A stretch of 64,000 nucleotides of DNA from positions 62,001 through 126,000 of the forward strand of contig SCSM01000023.1 of assembly GCA_004322215.1 (NCBI GenBank), given 5' to 3'. The position numbers and the translations under genes were made by a program. Positions 20,217 through 29,391 of the stretch are shown here, one piece after another (the stretch's first letter is position 1; every line of letters starts with the position of its first letter). The DNA comes from Bacteroidota bacterium (GTDB lineage: Bacteria; Bacteroidota; Ignavibacteria; Kapaibacteriales; UBA2268). The notes under the pieces are model-generated. The model had not been told where the DNA came from. It did not search any database and saw nothing but the letters and a program-made list of their open reading frames with translations.

Positions 20217-20834
20217 ATGAAAATTGCTGAAAATACTATAAACCGGCTGATTGTTTATAAAAAGGAACTTAACCGTCTCGCAACTGATGGGTTATCGAAT
20301 GTTTATTCGCACAAGCTGGCTCATCTTTCCGGTTTCCCTTCCCATCTCGTCAGGCGTGACCTTATGAATGTCGGTTACAACGGTTCTCCGGCGCATGGTT
20401 ACAATGTAACCGAACTCGAAAAGTGCATTGCCGATTTTCTTTGCACTCCGGAATCGGTTCGTGTGATTTTGGTTGGCGTAGGCAATCTCGGCAGGGCAAT
20501 ACTCGATTACTGCCAGCAGCAGAATCCTAAGATTTCGATCGTTGCTGCATTCGACAAGGATAAAAACAAAGTCAATAAGGTCTATCACAGCATCTATACT
20601 TTTCATATTGACAGCGTAAAAAATTACATTAAGGAAAACAACATAGATGTAGCGATAATAACGGTTCCTGCCGCCGAAGCACAGGAAATAGCATCGGCTC
20701 TTGTAGAATCGGGTATTAAGGGAATTGTGAATTTCACCCCTGTCCGTCTTCAGGTGCCGGCTGAAGTATATATTGAAAATCTGGATATGATGTTAGGATT
20801 GGAAAAGGTAGTGTATTTTGTTAATGGTGATTAA
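20217..20834 (+). CDS. rex: Redox-sensing transcriptional repressor Rex
   Basis: The 205-residue protein has the N-terminal winged helix (VYSHKLAHLSGFPSHLVRRDL) and the C-terminal Rossmann NAD-binding domain with GVGNLG, plus the conserved dimer segment near GIVNFTPV. Rex senses the NADH/NAD+ ratio and represses respiratory and fermentative genes when NADH is low. I chose ATG 20217 since upstream residues are not Rex-like and would run through the operators. It is a single-gene unit ending in a strong terminator. Confidence 0.95.
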   Translation: MKIAENTINRLIVYKKELNRLATDGLSNVYSHKLAHLSGFPSHLVRRDLMNVGYNGSPAHGYNVTELEKCIADFLCTPESVRVILVGVGNLGRAILDYCQQQNPKISIVAAFDKDKNKVNKVYHSIYTFHIDSVKNYIKENNIDVAIITVPAAEAQEIASALVESGIKGIVNFTPVRLQVPAEVYIENLDMMLGLEKVVYFVNGD

Positions 20835-20879
20835 TTGCTTGAAGAATAAAGTGAATTAAAGAGTACATCGTATTCGATT

Positions 20880-20929
20880 CTCCTGAATCATTGATGTGTC
20901 ATAACTCAATGGTTCAGGAGTTTTTTTTT
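20880..20929 (+). terminator. Rho-independent terminator of rex
   Basis: A 15-base stem (CTCCTGAATCATTGA at 20880-20894 with TCAATGGTTCAGGAG at 20906-20920, one G-T pair) with an 11-base loop is followed by nine T residues. Confidence 0.92.
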
Positions 20930-21036
20930 ATTAAATTTTGAAAGTCGGTGAAATTTAACTCGAATATTCGTATGATTTAATTTTGGAATCCTCTGTGAAG
21001 CTTTGCATATAATTCTGAGAAACTCAATGAAATGAC

Positions 21037-21960
21037 TTATTCAATAAATGATTTTGCAAATTCTGGTCTGATGTAATTATCATAGCTGAGGCATACATCA
21101 GCGGCAAAGTCAATACCTGATTTTACGATTTCATTCCAATCGGATTCAGTAAGTTGAAGAAGGTTGCTTTTAATGATTCGTTTTTTGAAAATTGAATAGA
21201 TGATTCCTGCATTGAAGTTATCTCCCGCTGCTATTGTGCTTATGGGATTGTTCCCGGGAACTGTATATTTTTTATTTTTATTATTTTGGAATAGGTGAAT
21301 ATCATTTTTTCCCTGGGTATAAATCAGAATTTTATTTTGTTCTTTAATAATTGAAAAAGCATCATCGGGAGAATCTACCTCGAAAATTAATTTCATGTCT
21401 TCATTAGATGCACGGATTATGTCCGCATATTCGATGTTCTCGATGATATTAGGTTTCAGTTTATTTAGTTCATCGAGATGAGCTTTCCTGTAGTTCGGGT
21501 CATAGACGAGCAGACAGCCGGCTGACTTTGCTTTATCGAGTAATTGCTTTACAGTTGTTCTGATTTCCGAATCCACACTAAAGTATGAGCCGAATAGTAA
21601 TATATCTGATGAATTAAAATCAGGCAATTTAATTTGCAATCTTTTTACGGGATATTGCTTGTAAAATTCATAGACGGCATTGTTGTGGTCATTCAAAAAA
21701 GCGAGTGCCAGCTTGGTTTTACCGCCATCGAATCTGAAAACGAAATCAGTGTTGACATAATTTGATTTTAACAAATCATCTGCCCTTTTTCCGGCGATGT
21801 CGTTTCCATATTCGCTAATGAAATGAACTTGTAAACCGCACCTGCCAAGAGAGACGGATGAGTTTAGAACAGAGCCGCCCGGGCAAGCCGAGACCGGCTT
21901 TCCGTTTTTGAATATAATATCATAAACAGTTTCGCCGAGTGCGTATATATTATTTATCAT
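21037..21960 (-). CDS. PfkB family carbohydrate kinase (fructokinase-like)
   Basis: The 307-residue ribokinase-fold enzyme shows the first PfkB signature (CPGGSVLNSSVSLGRCG) and the second (TIAAGDNFNAGIIY), in which Asp of AAGDNF is the catalytic base. The usual GAGD anion hole is altered to AAGD. It would phosphorylate a sugar in the cytosol; the overall pattern resembles fructokinases. It lies in the same direction as the lipoprotein gene upstream (22 bases). Confidence 0.88.
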   Translation of the reverse strand: MINNIYALGETVYDIIFKNGKPVSACPGGSVLNSSVSLGRCGLQVHFISEYGNDIAGKRADDLLKSNYVNTDFVFRFDGGKTKLALAFLNDHNNAVYEFYKQYPVKRLQIKLPDFNSSDILLFGSYFSVDSEIRTTVKQLLDKAKSAGCLLVYDPNYRKAHLDELNKLKPNIIENIEYADIIRASNEDMKLIFEVDSPDDAFSIIKEQNKILIYTQGKNDIHLFQNNKNKKYTVPGNNPISTIAAGDNFNAGIIYSIFKKRIIKSNLLQLTESDWNEIVKSGIDFAADVCLSYDNYIRPEFAKSFIE

Positions 21961-21982
21961 TTATATTTAATTTCATTTAAAT

Positions 21983-22660
21983 TCAAAATTTTATTCCGAT
22001 TCCAATGCTTGGTGCAAAGACGAAATAAGTTGAATTTTCATAGCGATTGAAGATTAATGAACTTGATAATTCAAGATTCCATTCAATGTATTTACCCGAT
22101 TCGACTGTCAGACCGGGATTGAGGAATATACCTAATCCAAAGTCTTCAATAGGACCTTCCAAATCTTCCCATCCGAAAGCGGTTCCGATAGCACAATATG
22201 GCTTAAAGTTAGTTTCTGTCGGGAACCATGCGGCGAACCAAATACCGACACCTTTTCCATCCCCAAAATTATTGTCGTCGAAGGTCATTCCGAAACAGGG
22301 AATCAGTGCAGCCCTGATACTTTTAGCCGAGTCATTTAAATAAATCAGTCCGGACAATGAGAGACCGAAACGTGTAGAGTTTGATTCAACTTCCTGCAAT
22401 CCCATCCAGCCCTTTGCCTGCAGGGATAATGAATTAGTGAATCCGTAAGCAATCGAAGCGGAAAATCCCGGAGTTAAAAACCTATCGGCTTTTTGTGGTA
22501 CTGTTTCCTGAAGCATTTCAAATCCTCCGGTAACCCTTGTCTGATGTTTTTCTAAAGGCTTTGAGGGCAGATTTAATGATGGGCTAAATACCAGACTCGG
22601 CGCACAGGAAAAAAAGAAGGATGAAAGACATAATACAAGAACATAAATTATTAATTTCAA
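21983..22660 (-). CDS. Putative outer-membrane lipoprotein with barrel-like sequence
   Basis: This 225-residue protein begins with a lipoprotein signal (LCLSSFFFSCAP, lipidated Cys after FFS). The mature part has alternating Gly/aromatic strands (SASIAYGFTNSLSLQAKGWMG, ends IGIGIKF) typical of small beta barrels, although a lipid anchor and barrel together are unusual. I chose the TTG at 22660 because AGAGG sits just before it; the frame has another TTG at 22690 without such a site. No family was recognised. Confidence 0.7.
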   Translation of the reverse strand: MKLIIYVLVLCLSSFFFSCAPSLVFSPSLNLPSKPLEKHQTRVTGGFEMLQETVPQKADRFLTPGFSASIAYGFTNSLSLQAKGWMGLQEVESNSTRFGLSLSGLIYLNDSAKSIRAALIPCFGMTFDDNNFGDGKGVGIWFAAWFPTETNFKPYCAIGTAFGWEDLEGPIEDFGLGIFLNPGLTVESGKYIEWNLELSSSLIFNRYENSTYFVFAPSIGIGIKF

Positions 22661-22704
22661 ATCTACCTCTGTTAGAAATACATTTAACAAAAATAAGAAT
22701 TTTA

Positions 22705-23784
22705 TTACCAGCCGAAAAATGCAGTTGCTACCTGTTCTTCCTGAATTAATGTTGAAACTTTTCCTGTTGAATATTCTATTATTGTTAAATTCCCTTCATT
22801 TCTCCCGCTGTCCTTTGAGTATTCAAAAATGATATATTTTCCATCAGGTGACCATTGAGGTACAAGAAATCTTATTTCATTTTCAGGACCAGGGAGATCA
22901 GTAAATTGAATTTCAACTTTTGTATCTACATCAATCACCCAAAGATTACAGGGTTCTTTATAGTATGCAATTTTTTTATCATCAGGTGACCAAACAGGTT
23001 TTGAAATATATTCGGAAGTTTTAAGAATTTCTTTAATTGAACCATTGCTAACATTTATTATTGAAATTGAATATTGACTTGAAGCACTGTCAAATGAGAT
23101 AAATACAATTTCTTTTCCATCTGAAGATAAATTAAATCTATGAGTTGAAAGAAATTCTTCAGGTAAGGATAAGGATGAGGAATTAATTTTTCGTTTACTA
23201 TTTCCATTTATATCGTATATATAAAAACTCGGATTATTAAAATCCGGGTCAATTACATAAACTATACTATTGCCATCCTGAGAAAATTCTGCTTCTAAGA
23301 AAACATTTCCAAACCACCATGAACACGAATCTATTAAAATGTCGTTTGAGCCATCTATATTACACAGATGTAAATATTCAAATCTTCCACCAGAGAATAA
23401 TGACTTTTCCCTTATATACAACAATTTATTATTGTTAATTGATAAGGATGCATTTAAAATTCCCCATACATCTGTCAATATTGTATTTTCATTTGTTCCA
23501 TCTATATTGGAAACTTTTAATGTGTATTCTCCTGTACTGTCATTTACAATAGTAAATGCAATCTTTCCTCCTTGAGGTGGAGAATACAATTCTGCGTTTG
23601 TTTTGAAAATTATATTATTAGTACCATCTATATTCATTTGGTAAATATAAACCGGAATACCATAACCAGTAATAAAATTATAAAAAATCTTGTAATTACC
23701 TGATTGAGGATTGTCAGTAGCATTGTCTTTGCAGGAATTCATAAATATAATAGCAAAGAATAAAAACAAAAATAACGTTTTCAT
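22705..23784 (-). CDS. TolB-like (PD40) beta-propeller lipoprotein A
   Basis: The 359-residue lipoprotein (signal ending IFMNSC) carries repeated PD40/TolB-propeller blades recognisable by KPVWSPDDKKIAYY, PQWSPDGKYIIFEY and AEFSQDGNSIVYV. It is a paralogue of the next gene upstream (23813-24907): the first 30 residues after the signal and the last 20 (EEQVATAFFGW) are nearly the same. Such propellers bind periplasmic or outer-membrane partners; the role is not known. Confidence 0.88.
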   Translation of the reverse strand: MKTLFLFLFFAIIFMNSCKDNATDNPQSGNYKIFYNFITGYGIPVYIYQMNIDGTNNIIFKTNAELYSPPQGGKIAFTIVNDSTGEYTLKVSNIDGTNENTILTDVWGILNASLSINNNKLLYIREKSLFSGGRFEYLHLCNIDGSNDILIDSCSWWFGNVFLEAEFSQDGNSIVYVIDPDFNNPSFYIYDINGNSKRKINSSSLSLPEEFLSTHRFNLSSDGKEIVFISFDSASSQYSISIINVSNGSIKEILKTSEYISKPVWSPDDKKIAYYKEPCNLWVIDVDTKVEIQFTDLPGPENEIRFLVPQWSPDGKYIIFEYSKDSGRNEGNLTIIEYSTGKVSTLIQEEQVATAFFGW

Positions 23785-23812
23785 AAATTAACCATATTAA
23801 GAATTAAATAAA

Positions 23813-24907
23813 TCACCACCCAAAGAATGCAGTTCCTACCTGTTCCTCCTGAATGAGTATAGTAACTTTTCCTGTTTGAAATTCAACCAATGTTAAATTA
23901 CCCTGATTCATATCTCCACCTTTTTCATTCTTTGTATATTCAAATAAAATGTATTTACCATCGGGTGACCATTGGGGTGATAATGTTCCAATGTCGTTTC
24001 TTTTGCCGGGTAAATCAGTCAACTGTGTTGCTGTTTTGGTTTCCTTGTTTACCACCCAAAGATTACAGGGTTCAGCTAAAAACGCAATATTTTTTCCATC
24101 GGGCGACCAAGCCGGTTTTCCTAAATATTTATTAACCGAATAAATATTTGATATTGTTCCTGTGGCTACATTCAATATAGTTACAAGCATTTCTCCTGTT
24201 TGTTTATCCCTTGTTATCACTGAAATATCTTTCCCGTCAGGAGACCAACGGAAAGAATAGAAAGCAAAGGATGAAGCAATTGTTATTGGTGATTGATTGA
24301 TTCTTCTTTTATTATTCCCGTTTAAATCGCATACATTAATGTATTCTTTATTAGCTTGTGACCAATCAATATAAGCGATTGAATTTCCGTCAGGTGAAAT
24401 TTCTGCTTCAATACTAAAATCATCGGATTGAGAAATCATTGTGGAATCTAATATTTTATCATCTGAACCATCGGGATTACAAACATGAAGATAGCTTGTA
24501 AAATCATACGATGGTGTATGGTCCATATCTACGTACAGAATTTTATCTCCTTTTGGTGACAACTCGGCATCCCGAAGAATATCTCCGAATGAATTAACTA
24601 AAACCTCGTTTGTACCATCTGTTGAGGATACTTTTAAATTTAATTTTCTAGCAATTGTATCAACTTCAATGAACACCATTTTTCCATTTTGAGTTTTTGA
24701 AAATATTGCTGAATTGCTTTTAAGAAAAGTAACATTACTCAAATCAGGATTAATGGAATATATACTACCTAATTCTTCATCTTCAGTAATATAAGTATAA
24801 AAAATCTTGTAATTGCCCGGCTGTGGATTGTCAGTAGCATTATCTTTGCAGGAATTCATAAATATAACTACAAATAATAAAAATAAAAAGAAACCTGTCT
24901 TTTTCAT
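23813..24907 (-). CDS. TolB-like (PD40) beta-propeller lipoprotein B
   Basis: This 364-residue lipoprotein (VVIFMNSCKDNATDNPQ) has the same PD40 blades as its downstream neighbour (FRWSPDGKDISVI, PAWSPDGKNIAFL, PQWSPDGKYILFEY) and the shared tail EEQVGTAFFGW, so the pair arose by tandem duplication. The start is set at ATG 24907, preceded by GGAG; a TTG four codons earlier overlaps that ribosome-binding site and is not the start. Confidence 0.88.
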   Translation of the reverse strand: MKKTGFFLFLLFVVIFMNSCKDNATDNPQPGNYKIFYTYITEDEELGSIYSINPDLSNVTFLKSNSAIFSKTQNGKMVFIEVDTIARKLNLKVSSTDGTNEVLVNSFGDILRDAELSPKGDKILYVDMDHTPSYDFTSYLHVCNPDGSDDKILDSTMISQSDDFSIEAEISPDGNSIAYIDWSQANKEYINVCDLNGNNKRRINQSPITIASSFAFYSFRWSPDGKDISVITRDKQTGEMLVTILNVATGTISNIYSVNKYLGKPAWSPDGKNIAFLAEPCNLWVVNKETKTATQLTDLPGKRNDIGTLSPQWSPDGKYILFEYTKNEKGGDMNQGNLTLVEFQTGKVTILIQEEQVGTAFFGW

Positions 24908-25075
24908 TTTATACTCCAAATTGTTATTTAAGCAAAATTTATATTATTCGTTTTATTGCTTTCGGTTATATTTATATGTTAAAAGTGAATGTTAATTTGT
25001 TATTAGCAAATTTTAATTATCAATAAGCAATTTAAAGATTAATCAAATTAAAACAAAGGAGAATTTCTATATAAA

Positions 25076-25819
25076 TTATTCATACAACTCATATCTGATG
25101 AGTTCATATAATAAATTTAAATTTGATGAATCAACTTTAGAACTTAATACATAATATTCAAATTTTATAGGACCCAAATCAGGCACATAGTAAGGGATAT
25201 AACTCAGACTGAATTTCACTTTAGTGCTTTTATCTTCCAAACCATTAATGAATTTCAATCCGTTGAAACTGCCAGCAGGAACGACAACACCCGAGAAATT
25301 ATCAATATTTGTCCACCTGTAAAATTCATAATTCATTTCTTCATATTGTTCAGTTGTATCATTATAAACAATCGTATGCATATCATCATATTTACAAGCT
25401 AAATATGGAGACGATAGAGAAGGGTATTGTGCTTCAAGTGTTGATCGGTTATCGCAAATGTTGCATTTCATCCACAATCCGGCATCAGTATTTGTAAGGT
25501 ATAATATACTATTAATATCATTTATCCACATCACCTCAAACCATTTTTCATTATTTTGGAGTAATTCATTAACAACTTTAATCGTATCAAAATATTCCCT
25601 CACAAAAGAACCCGATTTGAATTCTTTAACATTAAATATCCAGTTATTTCCGACATGAAGTGGCATAATTACATTATGAGTCTGGTCGGTCAGGACATAA
25701 TTGTAATGAATGTCATACTTATTGATATTCTCATCAGAATTGATAATATCTTTACATGATGATAAAAGTAATATTAATAATAAGCTGAGTTGCAGTACAA
25801 TTAAAAAATAATTTTTCAT
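25076..25819 (-). CDS. Lipoprotein of unknown function (envelope cluster)
   Basis: The 247-residue lipoprotein has a clean signal (LLLILLLSSC). The mature part begins with IMPLHVGNNWIFNV, a motif shared with the next gene (LLPLKKGNFWVYKF), and both contain a central T-N-T/N-D/N-A/N-G-V/L-W segment and a G-x-F-N-C/G-x-K-F-I motif. They are therefore divergent paralogues. It is the last gene in the same-strand series after the ECF sigma factor, so it may belong to its regulon. No known domain. Confidence 0.8.
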   Translation of the reverse strand: MKNYFLIVLQLSLLLILLLSSCKDIINSDENINKYDIHYNYVLTDQTHNVIMPLHVGNNWIFNVKEFKSGSFVREYFDTIKVVNELLQNNEKWFEVMWINDINSILYLTNTDAGLWMKCNICDNRSTLEAQYPSLSSPYLACKYDDMHTIVYNDTTEQYEEMNYEFYRWTNIDNFSGVVVPAGSFNGLKFINGLEDKSTKVKFSLSYIPYYVPDLGPIKFEYYVLSSKVDSSNLNLLYELIRYELYE

Positions 25820-25828
25820 GTGAACACC

Positions 25829-26578
25829 TTAATATAGTTTATATTCTTTTAATGTATATGTCAATAATTTTTCTTTTTTTGTTTCCCTACCTTTGAAGTA
25901 GGTAATATGATAAATTTCTTCTTTGACTTTACCTACATTCAATGCATAATAATAAATTGACTGATAGTATGTTAATGTATCATTACCCAGGTCGTAAAGT
26001 TTGAAATTATTATAAGACTCTATAAATTTATAACAATTAAAATTGCCTGCTTCAACAGTTAAATATTGATTGGTTTCGATTTTCAGTTGTCTTTCAGCTT
26101 TTAAGTAGTTATATGATGTATCATGAGAATGAAATAACCATTTATAAGCTTCTGAATAATATATTTCATTATTATTAGCAGGATATTTTACTTCCAGATA
26201 ATTCAAATTATAAGTAAACAAGTCGTGAAACCATACTCCATTGTTGGTATTTGTGAGGAAAATCTTGTAATCCATGCATACCGGTGAGACACAATTTGCA
26301 TTGGATAGGATGAAAAAATTTTCTCCGCTAAATAAAGTATCTCCGGTTACAGTCAAAGTATCATATCCGTACATAATGGTATTTATATCGGTAGTATCAT
26401 AAACAAACTTATACACCCAAAAGTTACCCTTTTTGAGAGGCAAAAGAACATCATTTGACTGGTCTTCTTTTATTTTAATATAGTTTCCTGTTGTTTTAAT
26501 AATGTTATCATTAGGATTTGTCGTATCATTACAACTGATAATTATTAAGCACAAAATAAAAATGCAAAGTTGCTTCAT
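25829..26578 (-). CDS. Lipoprotein of unknown function, paralogue of the next gene
   Basis: The 249-residue lipoprotein (signal ending LIIISC) shares the PLKKGNFWVYKF start and VEAGNFNCYKFIE motif with the 25076-25819 protein. It starts 9 bases downstream of the anti-sigma gene, so it is likely co-transcribed with the sigma/anti-sigma pair and could be part of the envelope function that system watches over. No family name is recognised. Confidence 0.8.
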   Translation of the reverse strand: MKQLCIFILCLIIISCNDTTNPNDNIIKTTGNYIKIKEDQSNDVLLPLKKGNFWVYKFVYDTTDINTIMYGYDTLTVTGDTLFSGENFFILSNANCVSPVCMDYKIFLTNTNNGVWFHDLFTYNLNYLEVKYPANNNEIYYSEAYKWLFHSHDTSYNYLKAERQLKIETNQYLTVEAGNFNCYKFIESYNNFKLYDLGNDTLTYYQSIYYYALNVGKVKEEIYHITYFKGRETKKEKLLTYTLKEYKLY

Positions 26579-26587
26579 TTCACACTC

Positions 26588-27745
26588 CTAAAATTTATAA
26601 TTAATACCGAAATTTAATCCGATTTTTGATGCAGAAAACCATTCCTGATTATGCGTAAAAAACATATTACTATATTCAAAGGTTTCTACTAATGAAAAAT
26701 CATTATAAAAATTATAAGTGATTCCTATTGAGGGTCTTAATATAATCCCATATTTATTTATTGCTAAATTCATTTGACCGAATGGCTGCAAATCGTCGTT
26801 AATTGGATATCTCTTCCTGATACTTATCCCATAGCTTGTCAGGTTGGGATTTTGTTCGAGTTTATATTTCAAATTATTGCTTATTTTTTCTTCATATTTG
26901 ACAAAAAATGTTTCCTGCCTGATATTAATCCCAAAATCAAAGTTATCAACTATACTAAAAAACATATCAAATCCGAGATTATTAAAATCTGAGATTTTTG
27001 AGGGCTTAACTGTCTCTCTGGCTAAACTCCAATTCGTTGACCATCTTGCTTCAACTGAAATTCCAATCTTTTCATTACTTGCATTATCTTCTTTCTGAAT
27101 TTCAGTCAAATCATTTAAATTTTTTGTCAAATCGGAAATATCAATGATTTTTGACTTGTCATTTACATCATATATAATATTTCCGTTTTCAGGAATGATA
27201 AGTTCTGAAATTGCTATTATAGAATTATTATTATTAATAGGTAAAGATTCATTAACAGAATTATTGATTTTAGGTTGGAACTTAGTTTTAATTATTTGTT
27301 TATTATATGACAAAGAATTGTTTTTCATATTGGAATTACTTTGTGTTTCGCTATTTTGTAATGGAGGTATGGGTATTTGAGTAGCTAAATCTGATTTTGC
27401 CCCCTGTGATAAAAAATTGGTTGATACGAAAAACACTGTTGAAGCAAGAACAGCACCAATACCGCAGGAGAGTAAATTCAATTTAGTACCCTGGATGAAT
27501 TTAGCGAAAGCAGGTACATGTTTTACTGGAATGCTAATATTCAAGTCACGGTAAACGGCTGCCTTTAATTCGGAAGAGGGTGAATAATAGGCAGCACTTG
27601 ACTTAATTGCATTGTTTATTCCGAGCAGACTTTTATATTCGGCTCTGAGAGAGTCATCCGCAGAAATCATCGAGAAAAGTTCCCTCTCTCTGTCTTCGGG
27701 TAATTCCCCGTCAATAAACTGAACTAAATTATCTTCGTAATCCAT
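26588..27745 (-). CDS. Anti-sigma factor fused to an outer-membrane barrel-like domain
   Basis: The 385-residue protein starts with an anti-sigma-type cytosolic segment (1-60, LVQFIDGELPEDRERELFSMI) lacking the usual zinc ligands. One membrane helix (about 89-111) follows, then a Gln/Asn/Ser-rich linker (112-225). The C-terminal third (about 230-385) has amphipathic strands and ends in GINYKF, as outer-membrane barrels do. This matches the layout of the dual membrane-spanning anti-sigma (Dma) factors described in Bacteroides thetaiotaomicron. It lies 12 bases after the ECF sigma gene, its probable partner. Confidence 0.8.
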   Translation of the reverse strand: MDYEDNLVQFIDGELPEDRERELFSMISADDSLRAEYKSLLGINNAIKSSAAYYSPSSELKAAVYRDLNISIPVKHVPAFAKFIQGTKLNLLSCGIGAVLASTVFFVSTNFLSQGAKSDLATQIPIPPLQNSETQSNSNMKNNSLSYNKQIIKTKFQPKINNSVNESLPINNNNSIIAISELIIPENGNIIYDVNDKSKIIDISDLTKNLNDLTEIQKEDNASNEKIGISVEARWSTNWSLARETVKPSKISDFNNLGFDMFFSIVDNFDFGINIRQETFFVKYEEKISNNLKYKLEQNPNLTSYGISIRKRYPINDDLQPFGQMNLAINKYGIILRPSIGITYNFYNDFSLVETFEYSNMFFTHNQEWFSASKIGLNFGINYKF

Positions 27746-27757
27746 TTTTTTCTCCGT

Positions 27758-28345
27758 TTATTTTTCATTAAACTCATTAATATATGGTTCCAGGATTTTC
27801 TTAACCATATTAGTTGACCTTGTTACTCTTTTTCTAATACAATCCACGCTTTCATTACAAATTTTTGCTATTTCATCATTTGATAATTCCTGGTATCTCT
27901 TAAGTATAAATGCTTCTTTATAGACATCGTCGAGTGAATCAACTGCAATGTGAATTAACTCGAGCATTTCGTTTTTATCGTGTTGTTTATTTGTTGTTTC
28001 CAAACCGGTATCAAAATCCGATAAGTTCAATAACTCCTGTTTAAATTTATTTTCACGGTTTATTTTTCTTGCTTTGTCAACAATGATATGTTTTACTGTC
28101 ATAATTAGGAAAGGAAGAACTTTTTCGACAGATTTACCTAATTTAATATAATCAAAGAATTTGAGCCACGCATCGTGAAATACTAAGTCAGATTCGTTTC
28201 TGTTTCTTGTCAGGAAAAGGCAATATGAAAATAATTTACTTGAATACCTGTTGAAAAGGACATCGAAGGCATAATCGCATATTGGTTTATCCTCTCTCAA
28301 AAGGGGGATTAGTTCTTCATCGCAGTATGCATTATAATTATTCAT
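27758..28345 (-). CDS. ECF-type RNA polymerase sigma factor
   Basis: The 195-residue protein has region 2 (FDVLFNRYSSKLFSYCLFLTRN ... VFHDAWLKFFDYI) and region 4 (LDDVYKEAFILKRYQELSNDEIAKIC...VTRS) with no region 1 or 3, as in ECF sigma factors. It is the first gene of a cluster with the barrel-fused anti-sigma factor and two lipoproteins, so it is probably released by an envelope signal. The minus-strand upstream sequence contains TAACC and TATAAT 13 bases apart, which may be its promoter, but I am not sure. Confidence 0.92.
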   Translation of the reverse strand: MNNYNAYCDEELIPLLREDKPICDYAFDVLFNRYSSKLFSYCLFLTRNRNESDLVFHDAWLKFFDYIKLGKSVEKVLPFLIMTVKHIIVDKARKINRENKFKQELLNLSDFDTGLETTNKQHDKNEMLELIHIAVDSLDDVYKEAFILKRYQELSNDEIAKICNESVDCIRKRVTRSTNMVKKILEPYINEFNEK

Positions 28346-28417
28346 CGCAATTTGTCCTCATTATAATGTAATGACGCCGGTTACGCTAATATTGGGACAA
28401 ATCTTCTAAATTCCAAA

Positions 28418-28425
28418 TAGATTTG
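28418..28425 (+). promoter_or_regulatory. Bacteroidota-type promoter candidate for the DUF3108-lolA pair
   Basis: TAGATTTG matches the TAnnTTTG -7 element; a TTG at 28392-28394 lies 23 bases upstream. It is about 100 bases before the DUF3108 start, in the divergent gap to the ECF sigma gene. Confidence 0.4.
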
Positions 28426-28528
28426 TATAATAAATTAGCATTAATTTTGCTTATAAAAATAGTAATAAAGTAATATTTGGAATATTACGTCTAAATAATA
28501 GAATTGGAATTAAATAATAAATGTATTT

Positions 28529-29362
28529 ATGAAGAGTTCGACAATTAAGAAAATAAACATTGCATCGCCGTTAATTTTTAGTTCTTTTCTTTTACTTGTT
28601 TTTATATTACCTGATTTTGGTGCTGAACCTCAACCAGAGTCAACGTTACGTTCAATCCCAAATGAAGCATTCGGATTCGGTGAAAAACTGGAGTATAAGG
28701 TCGGCTATAAATTTATCACAGCAGGAACAGGTTATTTTTGGATTAATCCAAAGCCGGTTATCAGAGGTGATACCCGTCAATGTTATGATATACGGTTCAG
28801 AGTACAATCGCTGGAAAGCTTACGCTGGATTTATAAGGTTGATGACAATTATAAAACCTTACTGGATGTTTCGGGGATATTTCCGTGGGAGTTTGAACAA
28901 CATGTCAGAGAAGGGAATTACAGGAAAGATGCTAAAGCGGTTTTCGACCAGGTCAATAATGCTGCATATACAAATGATAAAAAATACAAGGTTCAGCCAT
29001 ACGTTCACGACATTGTATCTGCATTCTTTTATGTCCGAACGCTCGATTTGGGCTCGATGAAAAAGGGAAATATATTTTATTTGCAGAACTTTTTCGAAGA
29101 TACAACGTACAATTTAGGTGTGAAGATAATCGGAAGAGAAACAATAGATGTGGAAGCCGGGAAGTTCAGATGTATTGTTATTCAGCCGCTTGTCGTTCAG
29201 GGAGGATTATTTAAAAGCGAAGGGAATATATATATTTGGCTTACCGATGACGACAGGAAAATTCCGGTTAAAGTTGCAACGAAAATATTAATTGGGTATG
29301 TCGGTGCAGAGCTTATAAAATATAGTGGAATTCGTGGTCCGATTGATGCGAAAATAGATTAA
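28529..29362 (+). CDS. DUF3108 domain-containing periplasmic protein
   Basis: The 277-residue protein has an N-terminal signal segment (about 1-33) and then the DUF3108 opening GEKLEYKVGYKFITAGTG, with later conserved strands (GNIYIWLTDDDRKIPVKV). DUF3108 proteins have a lipoprotein-carrier-like beta fold and are common near LolA-type genes in this group. A LolA homologue follows 29 bases downstream, so the two probably act together in moving lipids or lipoproteins across the periplasm. Confidence 0.88.
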   Translation: MKSSTIKKINIASPLIFSSFLLLVFILPDFGAEPQPESTLRSIPNEAFGFGEKLEYKVGYKFITAGTGYFWINPKPVIRGDTRQCYDIRFRVQSLESLRWIYKVDDNYKTLLDVSGIFPWEFEQHVREGNYRKDAKAVFDQVNNAAYTNDKKYKVQPYVHDIVSAFFYVRTLDLGSMKKGNIFYLQNFFEDTTYNLGVKIIGRETIDVEAGKFRCIVIQPLVVQGGLFKSEGNIYIWLTDDDRKIPVKVATKILIGYVGAELIKYSGIRGPIDAKID

Positions 29363-29391
29363 GAATTTTTTATTAAAATAGGAGATTTGAA

